Below are positions 1 to 10,744 of a DNA stretch of 48,161 nt, piece by piece. The translations under genes were made by a program, and so were the position numbers. Each line of letters begins with the position of its first letter. The first letter of the stretch is position 1. The notes beneath the pieces are model-generated. The model saw only the letters and a list, made by a program, of their open reading frames with translations. It had not been told where the DNA came from and ran no database searches. The DNA comes from Neoconidiobolus thromboides FSU 785 (taxonomy: Eukaryota; Entomophthoromycota; Entomophthoromycetes; Entomophthorales; Neoconidiobolaceae). The stretch lies in assembly GCA_025603075.1 (NCBI GenBank), contig MU626406.1:1-48161 (forward strand). The letters are read 5' to 3'.

Positions 1-380
1 TTTATGTGGCTAAGATAGACTTGGATTATGAATAACAGCACGAATAGGCTACAGACTATATAAGACAAATAGAATAGACAATACTAATGTAAAATCTATG
101 TAAAATACTATTAAGAAAACTTAGTGACTTTATCAAATCTTCGAGATATCAGTGAATAATTCAGTTAAAAACCCTCGAGCTATTATGTTTTAGAATCTCT
201 TTTATACTCCGATAAGTATAAATATCGAAACGACGGGAGAATATTCTTTGAGACGAAGATAGAAATTCTCATATTAAATCAAACTAAGAACCTGGGATTG
301 ATTTTCTCTAAAATCGAGAACACAACAGCTTACGCGATTGTTATGCTATAATTAACCATGAGACTGACAAAGCGATATTT

Positions 381-471
381 CACAGTTTCATTACTTTTTC
401 TACTTTCTAAGCACTATTTAGGTGGAAAAATTTACTAGTAAATTCTTAAACAAAAAAATACATCACCATAT
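381..471 (-). mobile_element. MITE copy 1 (left end degraded)
   Basis: This is a diverged copy of the window's ~107-bp element in the GTTTCATTAC... orientation. The internal landmarks, a TTTCATTACTTTTTC-like block, the GCACTATTTAGG block and AAATTCTTAAACA, are all present. The right end reads ACATCACCATATTA, a variant of the ACATCCCCATAT terminus. The left terminus (ATATGGG-) is no longer recognisable, so the copy is truncated or eroded. Confidence 0.7.
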
Positions 472-668
472 TATTTTACCTTAATATAATAGCGTTAAAT
501 TATAATATCTATAAAAAAAAATTTAAAATTACTATTATTAAAAACATTTTAAAAATTTTATTTATATTTACTATAAATGATATTTTTTTATAAAATCTTA
601 AGTTTTAAAAGCTAAACTTTTAAATATTTGTGAGCAAAAAAATATAGACTCAGCCTCGGATTAAACTA

Positions 669-774
669 TATAAGGGGAGATGTATTTTGTATTTAAGGAT
701 TTTACTAACAATTTTTCCACTTAAATAGCGCCTAAAAAACGGAAAAAGTAATGAAACCAAAAAACACCCCCATA
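669..774 (+). mobile_element. MITE copy 2 (head-to-head with copy 3)
   Basis: An almost full copy that begins TATAAGGGGAGATGTATTTTG and ends AAAAACACCCCCATA. The internal blocks TTTACTAACAATTTTTCCACT and GGAAAAAGTAATGAAACC match the other copies. Its right terminus abuts the left terminus of an inverted, more diverged copy at 773-862. Confidence 0.8.
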
Positions 775-862
775 AGGTGTTTCTTTATCGCTTTTTCTAC
801 TTTTAACTTATTTGAGTAAAAAATTTCTAATGAAATTCTTAAACAAAAAACATATTTCCATA
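773..862 (-). mobile_element. MITE copy 3 (diverged, inverted relative to copy 2)
   Basis: The landmarks GGTGTTTCTTTATCGCTTTTTC, TTATTTGAGTAAAAAA, GAAATTCTTAAACA and the end CATATTTCCATATTA show a degraded copy in the opposite orientation to copy 2. It shares the CCCATA boundary with that copy. Confidence 0.65.
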
Positions 863-1165
863 TTACTTTCTAATTTCAAACATTTATATGTTATAATTTT
901 ATCGATCAAAACTTATTATTAAATATACATCACAAAATTTTAGATTAACATTTTATTTCAAATCTATTAATTTTAAACATTATATCATCATATAGATTAC
1001 TATTTTTAATTGCCAAGTTTATAAAATTATTTGTAAAAATCAAATATCTTTATTAATTAGTATTAATAACTTGTTTATTTAGAGTAATAAATCTTTAATT
1101 AAAAGATTTAAGCTAGATATATCAATATGCTTAATGGTTATGTATACTATAGGGGGTAAGTAAGC

Positions 1166-2202
1166 TTATTCAAATTTAAGATTTGCGTTATTAGTTATTG
1201 TATCTTTGATAGTTAGCTTCCTTTTGGGTTTTCTTAATACTCTCATTAAATAATTATTGACTATGACTACTGACCATACTGTATTTAAAAGCCCAAGTAC
1301 AAAGATAAAGAACGAAGATAAAGCGGTGATTATAAATGGTATCTTTGATAAATTTGAGCGTAAAATAAAATACTTCTCTTCCCAATTAAGTGAATTGAGG
1401 ATTATATTACTTGGTAAACTTGCATCATAATTTGCTAACAACGTCGAATAAGGCGAAATATCTCCTGGATTATTTAGGGCGTAATAAAATAAAAATGGGG
1501 TAATAAACGATCTAAAAACTAAGAAAAATATTGCTCTAAAGAACAGCCCATAAGAATACAATGGGGAATCTTTCATCTCTATACGTTGTAAAACCCATAC
1601 AAGATTAGTTGGAATAACTGTAATTTCAGTTATAGTAAAAATCAATGGGAAAAAAGCTCCCTTTCTATACATCTATTCAAAAATAAATAAACAAATTCAA
1701 ATGAAGTCAAATAAATTTACTGGCATAAGAATTGAGCCTATTAGCCCAACTAAATGGTGTACCCACATTGAAACCTCTTCTTTTGGTTTTGTAAGCATTA
1801 CTCCCATATCGTATATAGTATAACCAACATATGAAGAGAACAAGAGGTCAATTATTTGTGGGTATGGGTCAATTATGTTCCCTTGAAATACTTTTTCCAA
1901 GAAAATGATGTAAATTCCTAAAACACCAACAATTAAGCCATTTACTGCAGAAGGAAACCTAAAAAAACAAGACAATTAATGTTTATTACTTACAAAAAAA
2001 TTGTTGATTATAATATATCCATTATACAAAAATATCTAGCTAATAAAATGAATGCTTACTTTTCGGGTAGATCAATTCGATCTTCAATGCTTAGTTTTAC
2101 TAATATCTTTTCATCTATTTTAGAAACAAAATATCGTTCTGATAATAAATGAAGAAGTAAATAAAATAAAGTAAAATATAAAACAGTAAAAAATGACAAC
2201 AT
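1166..2202 (-). CDS. TLC-domain (TRAM/LAG1/CLN8-type) membrane protein
   Basis: Three exons (2202-2060, 1958-1721, 1672-1166) keep frame and give 295 aa. The start is the ATG opening a hydrophobic N-terminal segment (MLSFFTVLYFTLFYLLLHLL). The middle exon carries the TLC hallmark: an SSYVGYTIYDMG segment followed by WVHHLVGLIGS with the conserved His pair. Exon 3 continues with several membrane spans (FFPLIFTITEITVIPTNLVW and others) and ends in a basic cytosolic tail. The size and multi-span profile fit the TLCD4/TMEM56-like branch rather than ceramide synthases, which are longer. TLC proteins act in the ER or plasma membrane in lipid handling; the exact substrate cannot be read from sequence. 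The first intron is about 100 nt, longer than most here. Confidence 0.75.
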
Positions 2203-2611
2203 TTTAAAAAATAATTTTTGGTTTACTTTATTTATTTGTTTATATAGTTTTTGAAGTATAATAATAATCCCCCCTTATTCGATTTACATTCCATTTTTCC
2301 TTCCATGATCCCCATATAATATAATTCAAATCACATTTTCTCGATCTCTGTTGGACATTACATCATAATTGTAAAAGTTATGTTTAGAAAGTATAATTTA
2401 AAGACAAATTATATTAAATTAAGAAATAAATTTGTCAATAAACGGAATTAAGGTTGAATGCACTTATTTAAATTAAAGGGAATTGCATAATTAAAATGCT
2501 AATAAAAATACTAGATTAAACTATTAACTATAAGTGAATAACAACACCAGTAACAATAATAACAACAACACTTTTATTTTTGTTTTTCAGTAATTAAATA
2601 GGATACAACGT
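2203..2611. other. Intergenic; TLC gene upstream region
   Basis: A 409-nt spacer between the TLC start and the PPR stop, both on the minus strand. It holds a small C-rich patch (CCCCCC near 2270), which could be promoter-proximal for the TLC gene. Nothing else is recognised. Confidence 0.4.
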
Positions 2612-4321
2612 CTATTGATCTTCGAATAAATCATAAGTCTCCTTTGTCGGTATGAGCTTCAGATCATGTAGCATACTATGAAGATGTTTATATGCATTTT
2701 GTATCTTACTTTTTTCCTTATAGGATCTAATAATATAATAATATAACTCTGGAGTTGGAATAAAACCATGAGTGTTAACCATTTCATCAAGGGTAGTCTC
2801 AAGCTCATAAAATAAATGTTTGGTAGCATACTCTCTAATAAGCATAGTATAGGTATGCTCAGAGTAAAATATAGGTCTACCATTAACCATCATTTTACGT
2901 AATAGCTCTTGTGTTAGACTTAAATTTCGAATACTTAAACTGTATTTTAAAAAGGAATTGAGATAGCTGATTTTTAAATTATTGGGTAAACTTGATAGTA
3001 CATCATCAAAATCTCCAGCTGATAAACTATTCTTTAATTCATCATTGATTTTCTCTACTAAAGGTAAGGTCACGTTGGTGCCCTCTTTAGACTCGCTTAA
3101 AACATTTAATACTGATATGTATACCCGGGGATCAAGTTTACGATTAATAGCAGATACTTTGGAAAACAATCTATAGGAAAGTCCATAATCTCCTTTCTGT
3201 CGCAAGAAACATATTGCTCTATTAACAAATAAAGAAGTCGGCATTGTTTTAAACTTTGCCAAATGGAATAACCAAGGCTCTATTTCATCTTGATAATTAT
3301 TATATATTAAATAATGTAAAAGCAAATCACATAGCTCGGTATCAGGCCTAATATTTTGTAAATGCACTTGTTTGGCTAACATCTCTTCAATTAAAAAACT
3401 GATATGATTTAAATTATATTTATCAAAAGTAATATTATTATTGTCATTCTTATTATTATTATTTTGTTCAAAATAAATTGATAATAATAAATTTAACTCA
3501 TTCAAAGAAGACTTGGGAAACCATCTATCATAAATAGTATTAATAAACATTAAATCATTAAAGCAAATCCTTTTGAAAAAATATTCTCTTATTTTGAATG
3601 GAATCAAGTCAAAACTTTGGATACCTAATATTGTTAATACTTTGTTTTCTATAGTATATATCCAACTTTTATTAATAATTCGCCTTTTGATCAATACTTG
3701 TAAAATAATCAATATTAAAAGCTTATCTATATCATAAGTTCTATTTTTTTCCATTAGCATTGATCTTTTTCTACTAAATTGCTTATGTTTTAGTAACCAA
3801 AAAATTGAAGGGTTCATGGATAATTTAGGTGAAATAAGAGACACTATACTAAATAATTGGTCAACTTCCTCTCTATCTAATTCATATTGAAGTCTAATCA
3901 GTATACTAAACATTTTGCTGTTGTTTAATTCATCTTCCAATATTAAATTATAGATAAAATCGTTTATTTCCGAAGCTTTGCAATATCCCAGCTCTTCTTT
4001 TGATACCCGCCCTTGGTTCCTTAAAATATACCTATTGTCATTTTCTATATCTATTTTCTTTGTATTATTTGGCCCGCTCCCACTCAAAAACTTGACAAAG
4101 TCTTCTCTACTTTCAACTAATGATTTAAACTTATCCTCTTCACTATTTATATCCTTTTCTGTATTATTATATAAAGTAATGCCTACTTCCGCATTGGCTG
4201 TTGTATAGTTCCTAATCAAAATCGTTCTCCTCTTTCTATAAACTTTAGCTAAGGGTGAAAATAATTTATCTCTTGTGTTCCTCAAATTAATTATACAAAT
4301 ATTACAATTTAAATAAAGCAT
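2612..4321 (-). CDS. Mitochondrial pentatricopeptide repeat (PPR) protein
   Basis: An intronless 569-aa protein. The first 40 residues are rich in Arg, Lys and Ser and poor in acids, as in a mitochondrial targeting sequence (KVYRKRRTILIRNYTT). The middle and C-terminal parts are helical with degenerate PPR-like helix pairs, clearest near the end: HTYTMLIREYATKHLFYELE, then TPELYYYIIRSYKEKSKIQ with the following PTKETYDLFEDQ. An Asn-rich insert (around residue 295) interrupts the array. PPR proteins bind organellar RNA for processing, stability or translation; the RNA target is unknown. It starts 79 bp from the divergently transcribed SDA1. The PPR family call is firm; orthology to a named fungal PPR is not attempted. 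Confidence 0.7.
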   Translation of the reverse strand: MLYLNCNICIINLRNTRDKLFSPLAKVYRKRRTILIRNYTTANAEVGITLYNNTEKDINSEEDKFKSLVESREDFVKFLSGSGPNNTKKIDIENDNRYILRNQGRVSKEELGYCKASEINDFIYNLILEDELNNSKMFSILIRLQYELDREEVDQLFSIVSLISPKLSMNPSIFWLLKHKQFSRKRSMLMEKNRTYDIDKLLILIILQVLIKRRIINKSWIYTIENKVLTILGIQSFDLIPFKIREYFFKRICFNDLMFINTIYDRWFPKSSLNELNLLLSIYFEQNNNNKNDNNNITFDKYNLNHISFLIEEMLAKQVHLQNIRPDTELCDLLLHYLIYNNYQDEIEPWLFHLAKFKTMPTSLFVNRAICFLRQKGDYGLSYRLFSKVSAINRKLDPRVYISVLNVLSESKEGTNVTLPLVEKINDELKNSLSAGDFDDVLSSLPNNLKISYLNSFLKYSLSIRNLSLTQELLRKMMVNGRPIFYSEHTYTMLIREYATKHLFYELETTLDEMVNTHGFIPTPELYYYIIRSYKEKSKIQNAYKHLHSMLHDLKLIPTKETYDLFEDQ

Positions 4322-4400
4322 TTAAAAAAATTATGGATTGAAATCCAAAATTGATTTGAATAATTATTCTTTTTAAATTCATTTTTTCTAAAATTTTAAA
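4322..4400. promoter_or_regulatory. Short bidirectional promoter region (PPR gene / SDA1)
   Basis: Only 79 bp separate the divergent start codons of the PPR protein (minus) and SDA1 (plus). The stretch is A+T-rich without a clear TATA element. Both core promoters and 5' UTRs must lie in this space or overlap the coding ends, so shared control is likely but inferred. Confidence 0.5.
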
Positions 4401-7074
4401 ATGGGTAGAAGGAATCGAGCAGTACTTCTTGGGAATAACCTTCCACAATTACAAAATCTTATTAAAAGAGATCCGGAAAGTTATAAAGAAGAATTCCTTC
4501 AACAGTACAGACATTTTGAAAGTAGTTTAAGTTTGTTTGAGCTTAAGCCAGATGCCGAAAACAAAGAACTCGGGGACTTAATCATGTTTCTTTCACAAGT
4601 TGTAAAACTTTACCAAGAACAAGCAAAAGTTTTTCCTAATCAGTTGATTGAACTATTGACAAAGTTTCATATGGTATTATGCCCAGATCTTCGTAAATCA
4701 ATTGTACAATCTTTAATTTTACTTAAGAACAAAGGAGTAATTGAAAGCATGGAGTAAGGTTTTACTTAGTTAATTTTTTGTCATACATTAATATGTTTCT
4801 TAGTTTACTTTCATTGTTTTTTACACTTTTTCGTTGCAAAGATAAGCTTTTAAGAGAGATCCTTTACACCTTTATTATTAATGATATAAAAGATGCCAAT
4901 TCAAAGCATAAGGATAATAGACTTAATAAGACTTTACAGAACTTTCTCTATTCAATATTTCAAAAAGCTCAAGGCTTGAGCAATAATAGTAATGCACCTG
5001 ATGGCAGTGAAAATGTCATAGCTGCTAAAAAATCTTTACAAGTATGTATTGAACTTTATAGGAAAAATATTTGGTAAGTAAATAGAAAAAAGTTTACTAG
5101 AAACTAACTTAATTTAGGAATGACAAAAAGACGGTTAATGTTATTGCTGAGGCTTGTTTATCCCCTATAGGAACCCTTGTATTTCCTGCTGCTCATTTTT
5201 TCCTTGGAAATAATGAAACAGAAGACTCCGATGATGAAGACGAAGTAACTTAATTAAAACATGACTAACTTAATATTTATTGCTATTTGACCCTTAGATT
5301 GATATTAGACAATTAGATCATCAGTCGCAAATTAATAAAAAAACGAAAGCAAGAGCTAGAAAAAGAGAAAAGGCAGTTGCTTCCTTAAGAAGGGTACATT
5401 TTAATTTAATTTGAATTGATTTATAAATTTGACAACCATTTTAGAGAGAAAGGAAAGGAAAGAAAGCAGAAGTATTCAATTTCTCTGCATTACATCTTAT
5501 TAATGACCCACAAGGTTTATTTTTTCCTTTAAAAATTGTTTTTTACTAAAGTAAATTATATAGGTTTTGCAGAAAAGCTTTTTGCTCGTTTAAATAAGGC
5601 TGGAAATGAAGGTTTTGAATTAAAATTGATCCTCATGAAACTCATAGCAAGAGTGATCGGCATACATAAGTTGATTTTATTAGGGTTCTATCCTTACCTT
5701 ATTAAATATATACAACCTCATCAAAGAGATGTCACTCAAATATTAGCTTTAACTGCACAGTCATGTCATGAAATTGTCCCACCGGAAACGTTAGAGCCTT
5801 TGCTTTCAGCAATTACTAAAAATTTTGTTTCAGAAAATATGTCTAATGAAGTCATTTCTGCAGGGTAAATTTATTTGCTAGGCATTAAGCTTATTTAAAT
5901 TAACCTTTGATTTTAGTATCAATTCAATTAGAGAAATTTGTGCTCGTGCACCATTGATTATGAATGAAGATTTATTACAAGATCTTACTGAATATAAAAA
6001 GATCAAAGACAAATCAGTTGTTATGGCATCTCGTTCTCTTATACAATTATTCCGAGAAATAAACCCATCTTTACTTAAAAAGAAGGACCGTGGGCGTGAT
6101 GCTACTGTTGCTAAAATTTCTGGAAATGAGACTAAAGTGCTTAAGTATGGTGAGATTCAAACAGCTGAAGGAATATCTGGTATAGAATACCTTGAGTCAA
6201 GTGGTTCAGAAAATGATGATGATGATGAAGAGAAAGAAGATGTGGAAAACGATGAAGAGGAAGATGACGAAGAAGATGAAGAGGAACTAGAAGATGATGA
6301 AGAGGAACTAGAAGATGATGAAGAGGAACTAGAAGATGATGAAGAGGAACTAGAAGAAGGTATAGATAACGTAGTTGACAATGCAGAAGGTACGAAAGAT
6401 GTTAGTTTTTATAAACAATTTTTTAACATTAAATAGACTCCAAAGAAGAAGAAAAAGTACAAAAGAAAGTGAGAGTAGATGCCCTTAGAGTAAATGATTT
6501 ATAAATCAGTTCAATAGTAATTTAATCATTTTTAGATTTTGACGGATGAAGATTTTAAACTTATTAAAAAGAAGCAAAGAAATGTATCAATGAATTTAGA
6601 TAAAAATCATGGGATAAAAAGAAAGTCCAAGGCTGAAAGGTAATCAATAAATAGTTTAATTTTAACAACTCCAACCTATTTTATAGTGATTCTGAAGATG
6701 ACTCTCAAGCTTCTGATGATGATAAAAATGATGAAGTTGTTGATGAATCTGCTATCACTAGGTTCCACAAAAAAGCTAAGCAAGATTACCAGCAGAGAAT
6801 GGAATCTATTCAAGCCGGTAGAGAAGGTCGTGCAAAATTTGGCTCAAATTTTTCTAAAAAAACTGATAAGCACAGTACAACAAATCGTCAAAAGAAGCGT
6901 GGTAAAAATTTCTTAATGGTTGCCCATAAAAAGGGAGTTTTACAAAAGTCTAAAATGTCTTTAAGAGATAAACAAGTAACTATTTTTATTTTTATAGTTT
7001 ATTTTTATTCATCTTAATTTTTTTAGACTCAACTACGTACTCGTATTGAAAAACAAAAGAAAAGAAAACATTAA
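4401..7074 (+). CDS. SDA1: SDA1/SDAD1 homolog, 60S ribosome biogenesis
   Basis: Eleven exons (4401-4753, 4804-5073, 5118-5244, 5298-5393, 5445-5514, 5564-5864, 5917-6389, 6437-6489, 6536-6639, 6687-6975, 7027-7074) keep phase and give 727 aa, close to the usual ~690-770. Diagnostic segments are [20 protein letters not shown] at the N-terminus, [35 protein letters not shown], and the middle segment [20 protein letters not shown]. The C-terminal block [11 protein letters not shown]...[10 protein letters not shown] is the conserved basic tail. SDA1 acts in the nucleus on pre-60S particles and their export. Residues about 503-554 are an acidic tract made partly of 21-bp tandem repeats. All introns are about 44-53 nt. 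The gene is divergent from the PPR gene and convergent with CENP-T. Confidence 0.93.
6275..6358 (+). repeat. 21-bp coding minisatellite in SDA1 acidic tract
   Basis: Four consecutive copies of a 21-bp unit (GATGAAGAGGAACTAGAAGA-T) encode the heptad DEEELED. The first three units are essentially identical and the last ends imperfectly. The repeat extends the ordinary acidic region of SDA1 and is probably variable in length between strains. Confidence 0.9.
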
Positions 7075-7410
7075 GAAAAAAATCAAGTTAGTTTTGATTT
7101 CGATGCTATCAATTGCTCTAAAATTTAGGATAGGATAGTTTATAGAGTCCTATTCTCTTTTATAGTTATACAATCTTATTAAACTTTTAATAGACCTTTA
7201 ATAGTAATAAAAATTATTATTATATTTAAGATATAAATTATAAATATGGGAGTGTTTTTTTTGGCTTCATTACTTTTTCCGTCTTTTAAGCACTATTTAA
7301 GCAGAAAGATTGTTAGTAAAATTCTTAAACACAAAAATACATCCCCATATATTCATTCTATTTCTTCAAAATCAAAAATGATGACCAAAATTTTAATAAT
7401 TAAATATTTA
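7075..7410. other. Convergent intergenic region SDA1 / CENP-T with MITE
   Basis: A 336-nt spacer between two stop codons, so it holds the 3' UTRs of both genes. About a third of it is one MITE copy (7244-7350). An ATG reading frame crossing the element is not believable as a gene. Confidence 0.6.
7244..7350 (-). mobile_element. MITE copy 4 (intact ends)
   Basis: A full-length copy beginning ATATGGGAGTGTTTTTTTTGG and ending AAAAATACATCCCCATAT. It is a reference-quality copy with both termini present, flanked by A/T dinucleotides compatible with a TA target duplication. It lies in the shared 3' region of SDA1 and CENP-T. Confidence 0.85.
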
Positions 7411-10400
7411 TTATTCATTAATATAATTAATAGCTGGTTTCATTTCTTCTTCAATTGGCTCGATTAATTCTCTTGGCAAAGTCCGATGTAAAATTGAAGT
7501 TAAAGTTTGGCTTTTTGATAAATACCCTTGTCTAAAATAATGTTGAATATAAAATCGAAAATAATAAATAGTGTGCTGATATTTTACCTTTTTAATAAAA
7601 TTTCCAAATCCGAATTTTCAATTGTCTTCCTTCCTGCATGTTTAGAATAATAGGTTAAATGTTGAGCTGTTTGTTCAAAATACAAATAGGTTGCTCTATT
7701 TAATGCAGTAACGCTATCTCTAGATAAACGAAGTCTATTTATACCACTGCTTAGACTATGTTCTGCAATATTCTTTAAGAGCTTTCCTGGGAGATTTGGG
7801 ACTTCCATACCACTAGCAGATCTTGAAACTAATTTAGTCTTTAAGGATTGTTTTCATTTAAGATTTACCTATATGTAGTCATTCCTTTACTACTGGAAGG
7901 GTTGGTTGATGATTTAAACCTAATGTCTTTCATATCAAGCAACGAGGTGGGAGGTTCGTTCTCTTTATCTTCATATTTCTCAAACGTTCTTTTTGGCATT
8001 TTTAAACTTGGTTCTACTAAAAGGTTCATATCAACATCTTTATCAGAGAGCAAATTATTAATATCTTGAATTAGAGATTCTATCTTTGATAGTGAATTAA
8101 GATCGCTGTTATCATCAGGTGGCGTTAATGGGTATATATTATCATCATTTCTCTGGAGCCCCAAATTTAACTTAGAATAATTAAATTCAATATCATCAAA
8201 ATAATGCGCTTCTACATCAGTTCTATTCATATTTTGTGTATCTAAAATATTGTCGATTTCTTTAACAACCTGACTATTTATATCAAGTGCTGTTTCTTTC
8301 AACCTTTTTTCAATATTATTATTACTTATTTGAATTATGCTATCATCGATTTGTTCTGAAATCATGTCTTCAACCTGAGCTTCATTTCCAGCCTCTATGC
8401 TATATATATTATCCTCAATCTGTATAGAAGCCTCCTGCTTTTTCTCTAGACTTAAATTGTGAACTATAGATGATATTTTACTTTCCTCTTCTTGGAATGA
8501 TATAGCTACTTCCTCATTAGCCAAATAACTGAATTGATTTATGCTCTCTTGATTTTCCTTAACCATCCCATCAATTTTATTTGATCCCTCAACACTGTTT
8601 ATATTACTAAATGTTAATTCATCTATATCTTCTTCTTGGCTTCCAGTATCTGTTAAGGATTTTTCATTTTCTTCATGTATGCTACTGAAATCCGATTTTT
8701 CGTCAACTTCTGTTTCAATGCTAGAAAAGACTTCTTGATTTTCAATTTCCCCCATTCTCTCGCTTACTTCACCTTCAGTTGTATATGCTGAATCCACTAA
8801 TACATTACCATTACTACTGTTATTGGTTGAAGGTTCCACTTCGGGTAAAAACACTTCTTTGTGTGAAGCTTCAGTAGTATAAGAAGCCATATTGTTATTA
8901 ACTTCATCTACTACCTGTTTGCTTATACTAATTTCATTACTCATGACTGGAGTTATTGTGTTTTTTGGGTAAACATTTGATTGGGAATTTTTGTTACTGT
9001 CTTTGTTTACAAATGACACTTGATGTAAATTCGGGCTATCGCCAGGATTCAAATCAAAAGCATTGTTACTATTTATAGGACTCTTGGAGGATATACTATT
9101 TGTCTTACTATTATCATTTTGTATAGATTCTTGGATAAGATTATAACTCAAAGAGTTGTATTGTGAGTTTGGATCAATATATATATTGTCATTATTTTTA
9201 AATTCTTTATTTATATTTTTACTTAGATTATAATTTGCTGTTGATGGATCTTTAATTGTTTCATAGTTAAGTTGATCTTCCATTAAACCCGCTTTATCAA
9301 CCACATTAATTTCTTCCCCTAAATAATAATCATCGTTATGTAATGGTGAAATATGACCTTGGTTGTTGAGGCCTTGTTCACTTGGTTTTATACTGTGATT
9401 AGAATAATAATTCTCACTTTTATGTATTGATGACATATAACTTAAGTCATTGACACCATACTCACTTTCCCTTATGCTTTGAGTAGAATACAGTCTTGAT
9501 ATATTACTTGGTGTAGATACATCTGATATTGGAGGTGCAGTTGATGGTGTTCTCTCACCAAACCCAAAAACATTGTGCAATTCATTATCGATTTTGAGTG
9601 AATCTTCATTAAATGAAACATCAGACACCAAGCTGTTAATAAACGACTTTTCTGTGGATATATTGAAATCCTTTAATATTTTACTTACATCAACAAACGA
9701 ATCATCAAAAATCTGTTCATCTGGCGTGCCTGTTATTGGAATACTCTCTTGAAGTACGGATTCCGGAAGCTTGCTTAAATAGTTGCCGTTTTTTTCGACC
9801 TCTTTAAGCTTCGCTTTATCAGTTGCCGATTCCTTATAGTCACTGTCCATTTTAGTTACTGGGGCGTTTTTTTTCTTACTTGTTTCCAATATACCTTGGG
9901 GATTTAATTTGGGCGAGGCTTTACGCTTATATGTTTTTTTGTCACTTGTTTCCATAGCTATAATATAAATATTATTTCAAAATAGTAAAATAATAATACC
10001 TTTAACCAATAACCCTAACAATCCATGAGGAGGCTCCTCCGAATCAAGGACATCAGAATTTGTATCAAAATCTTCAATTAGAGTATTTGATATTTGTATA
10101 TTGTCTTCTGGAGTTGGTGAAATATTCAATCTAGTATTTATATATGATGATTTATCATATTTGGTACCCTGAGCTTTGCTGACAACATTACCTTTGTTAA
10201 TAGCTTTATTACTTGATTCGAGAAATGAGCTTCTTTTTATTCTATTGTAAGTCTAAAAGTAAAACAAGTTAATACTTAAATGACAAATAAAAATTACTAC
10301 ATTTATAGTTGGGCTTAAATCCAAGCTAACACTTTTCTCGCTTATTGAACTATTGGAACTTCTTCTTTGATTTCTCACTGGGGTAGCTCCAAATATTCGT

Positions 10401-10744
10401 GTTTGAGTATTAAAAGCATCATTCTGTTCTATACCATTACCAATCATACTGAATTCTGTAATATTTTCGCCATTTCGAGTTTTTAGATCAAAATCACTTA
10501 TACCTCTCTCATTTCTTTTGCTTGAGTCTTTATTAAAGGTAGTTGAAGATCCCAAATTCAAGTTTATTTTGCTTCTTTCATAATTTTTAAACCTATTTTG
10601 TTTTGTTTGCTTATTATCTACTTCCTTTGTTAGATTTGTCGTATTAATGTTTTTTATAGTCAATCTGCGCCGTAACGGCCTTTTTCTCCTATATCTTAAT
10701 GAAGTCCCACTGCTAGGGCTTGAGTCTTTGTCACTCTCATCCAT
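7411..10744 (-). CDS. CENPT: CENP-T, inner kinetochore histone-fold protein
   Basis: Five exons (10744-10301, 10252-10000, 9957-7869, about 7812-7588, 7531-7411) give about 1043 aa. The C-terminus is diagnostic: a histone fold (about residues 932-1005) ending HAGRKTIENSDLEILLKR, followed by the CENP-T-specific RQGYLSKSQ...LHRTLPRELIEPI extension, which matches the vertebrate RRQGL...LPLEYRQLL tail. CENP-T pairs with CENP-W on centromeric DNA, and its long N-terminal arm recruits the NDC80 complex. Here that arm is about 930 residues, Ser/Asn/acid-rich and apparently disordered, with a basic patch near residues 18-30 (RYRRKRPLRRRLTIK) and an SPTPEDN motif in exon 2. The exon 3/4 junction is the least certain; a CTAG acceptor preserves the frame, whereas the nearby AAAG does not. 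The C-terminal identity is solid; the N-terminal linkage rests on phase and splice sites. Confidence 0.88.

Larger units (their letters stand above)
1..1165. other. Gene-free, MITE-rich A+T-rich stretch
   Basis: No credible coding exon or RNA gene is visible on either strand. The stretch contains three copies of the short terminal-inverted-repeat element described below (381-471, 669-774 and 773-862). The rest is A+T-rich with short homopolymer runs. It lies downstream of the TLC-domain gene. Confidence 0.6.

Noticed and set aside
669-862. CRISPR-like repeated units
   Set aside because: The repeats are inverted elements with terminal inverted repeats, not evenly spaced direct repeats; the genome is eukaryotic.
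6157-6381. Minus-strand frame coding a poly-serine protein
   Set aside because: It is the antisense of the SDA1 acidic GAA/GAT tract, low-complexity by construction.
7246-7467. Plus-strand ATG frame of 73 codons
   Set aside because: It begins inside a MITE copy and crosses into the CENP-T 3' end; no family resemblance and no splice support.
7584-10744. Three or four separate genes (163, 696 and 74 codons plus small frames)
   Set aside because: Phase-preserving introns link them, and only the joined product explains the CENP-T C-terminal domain and tail.
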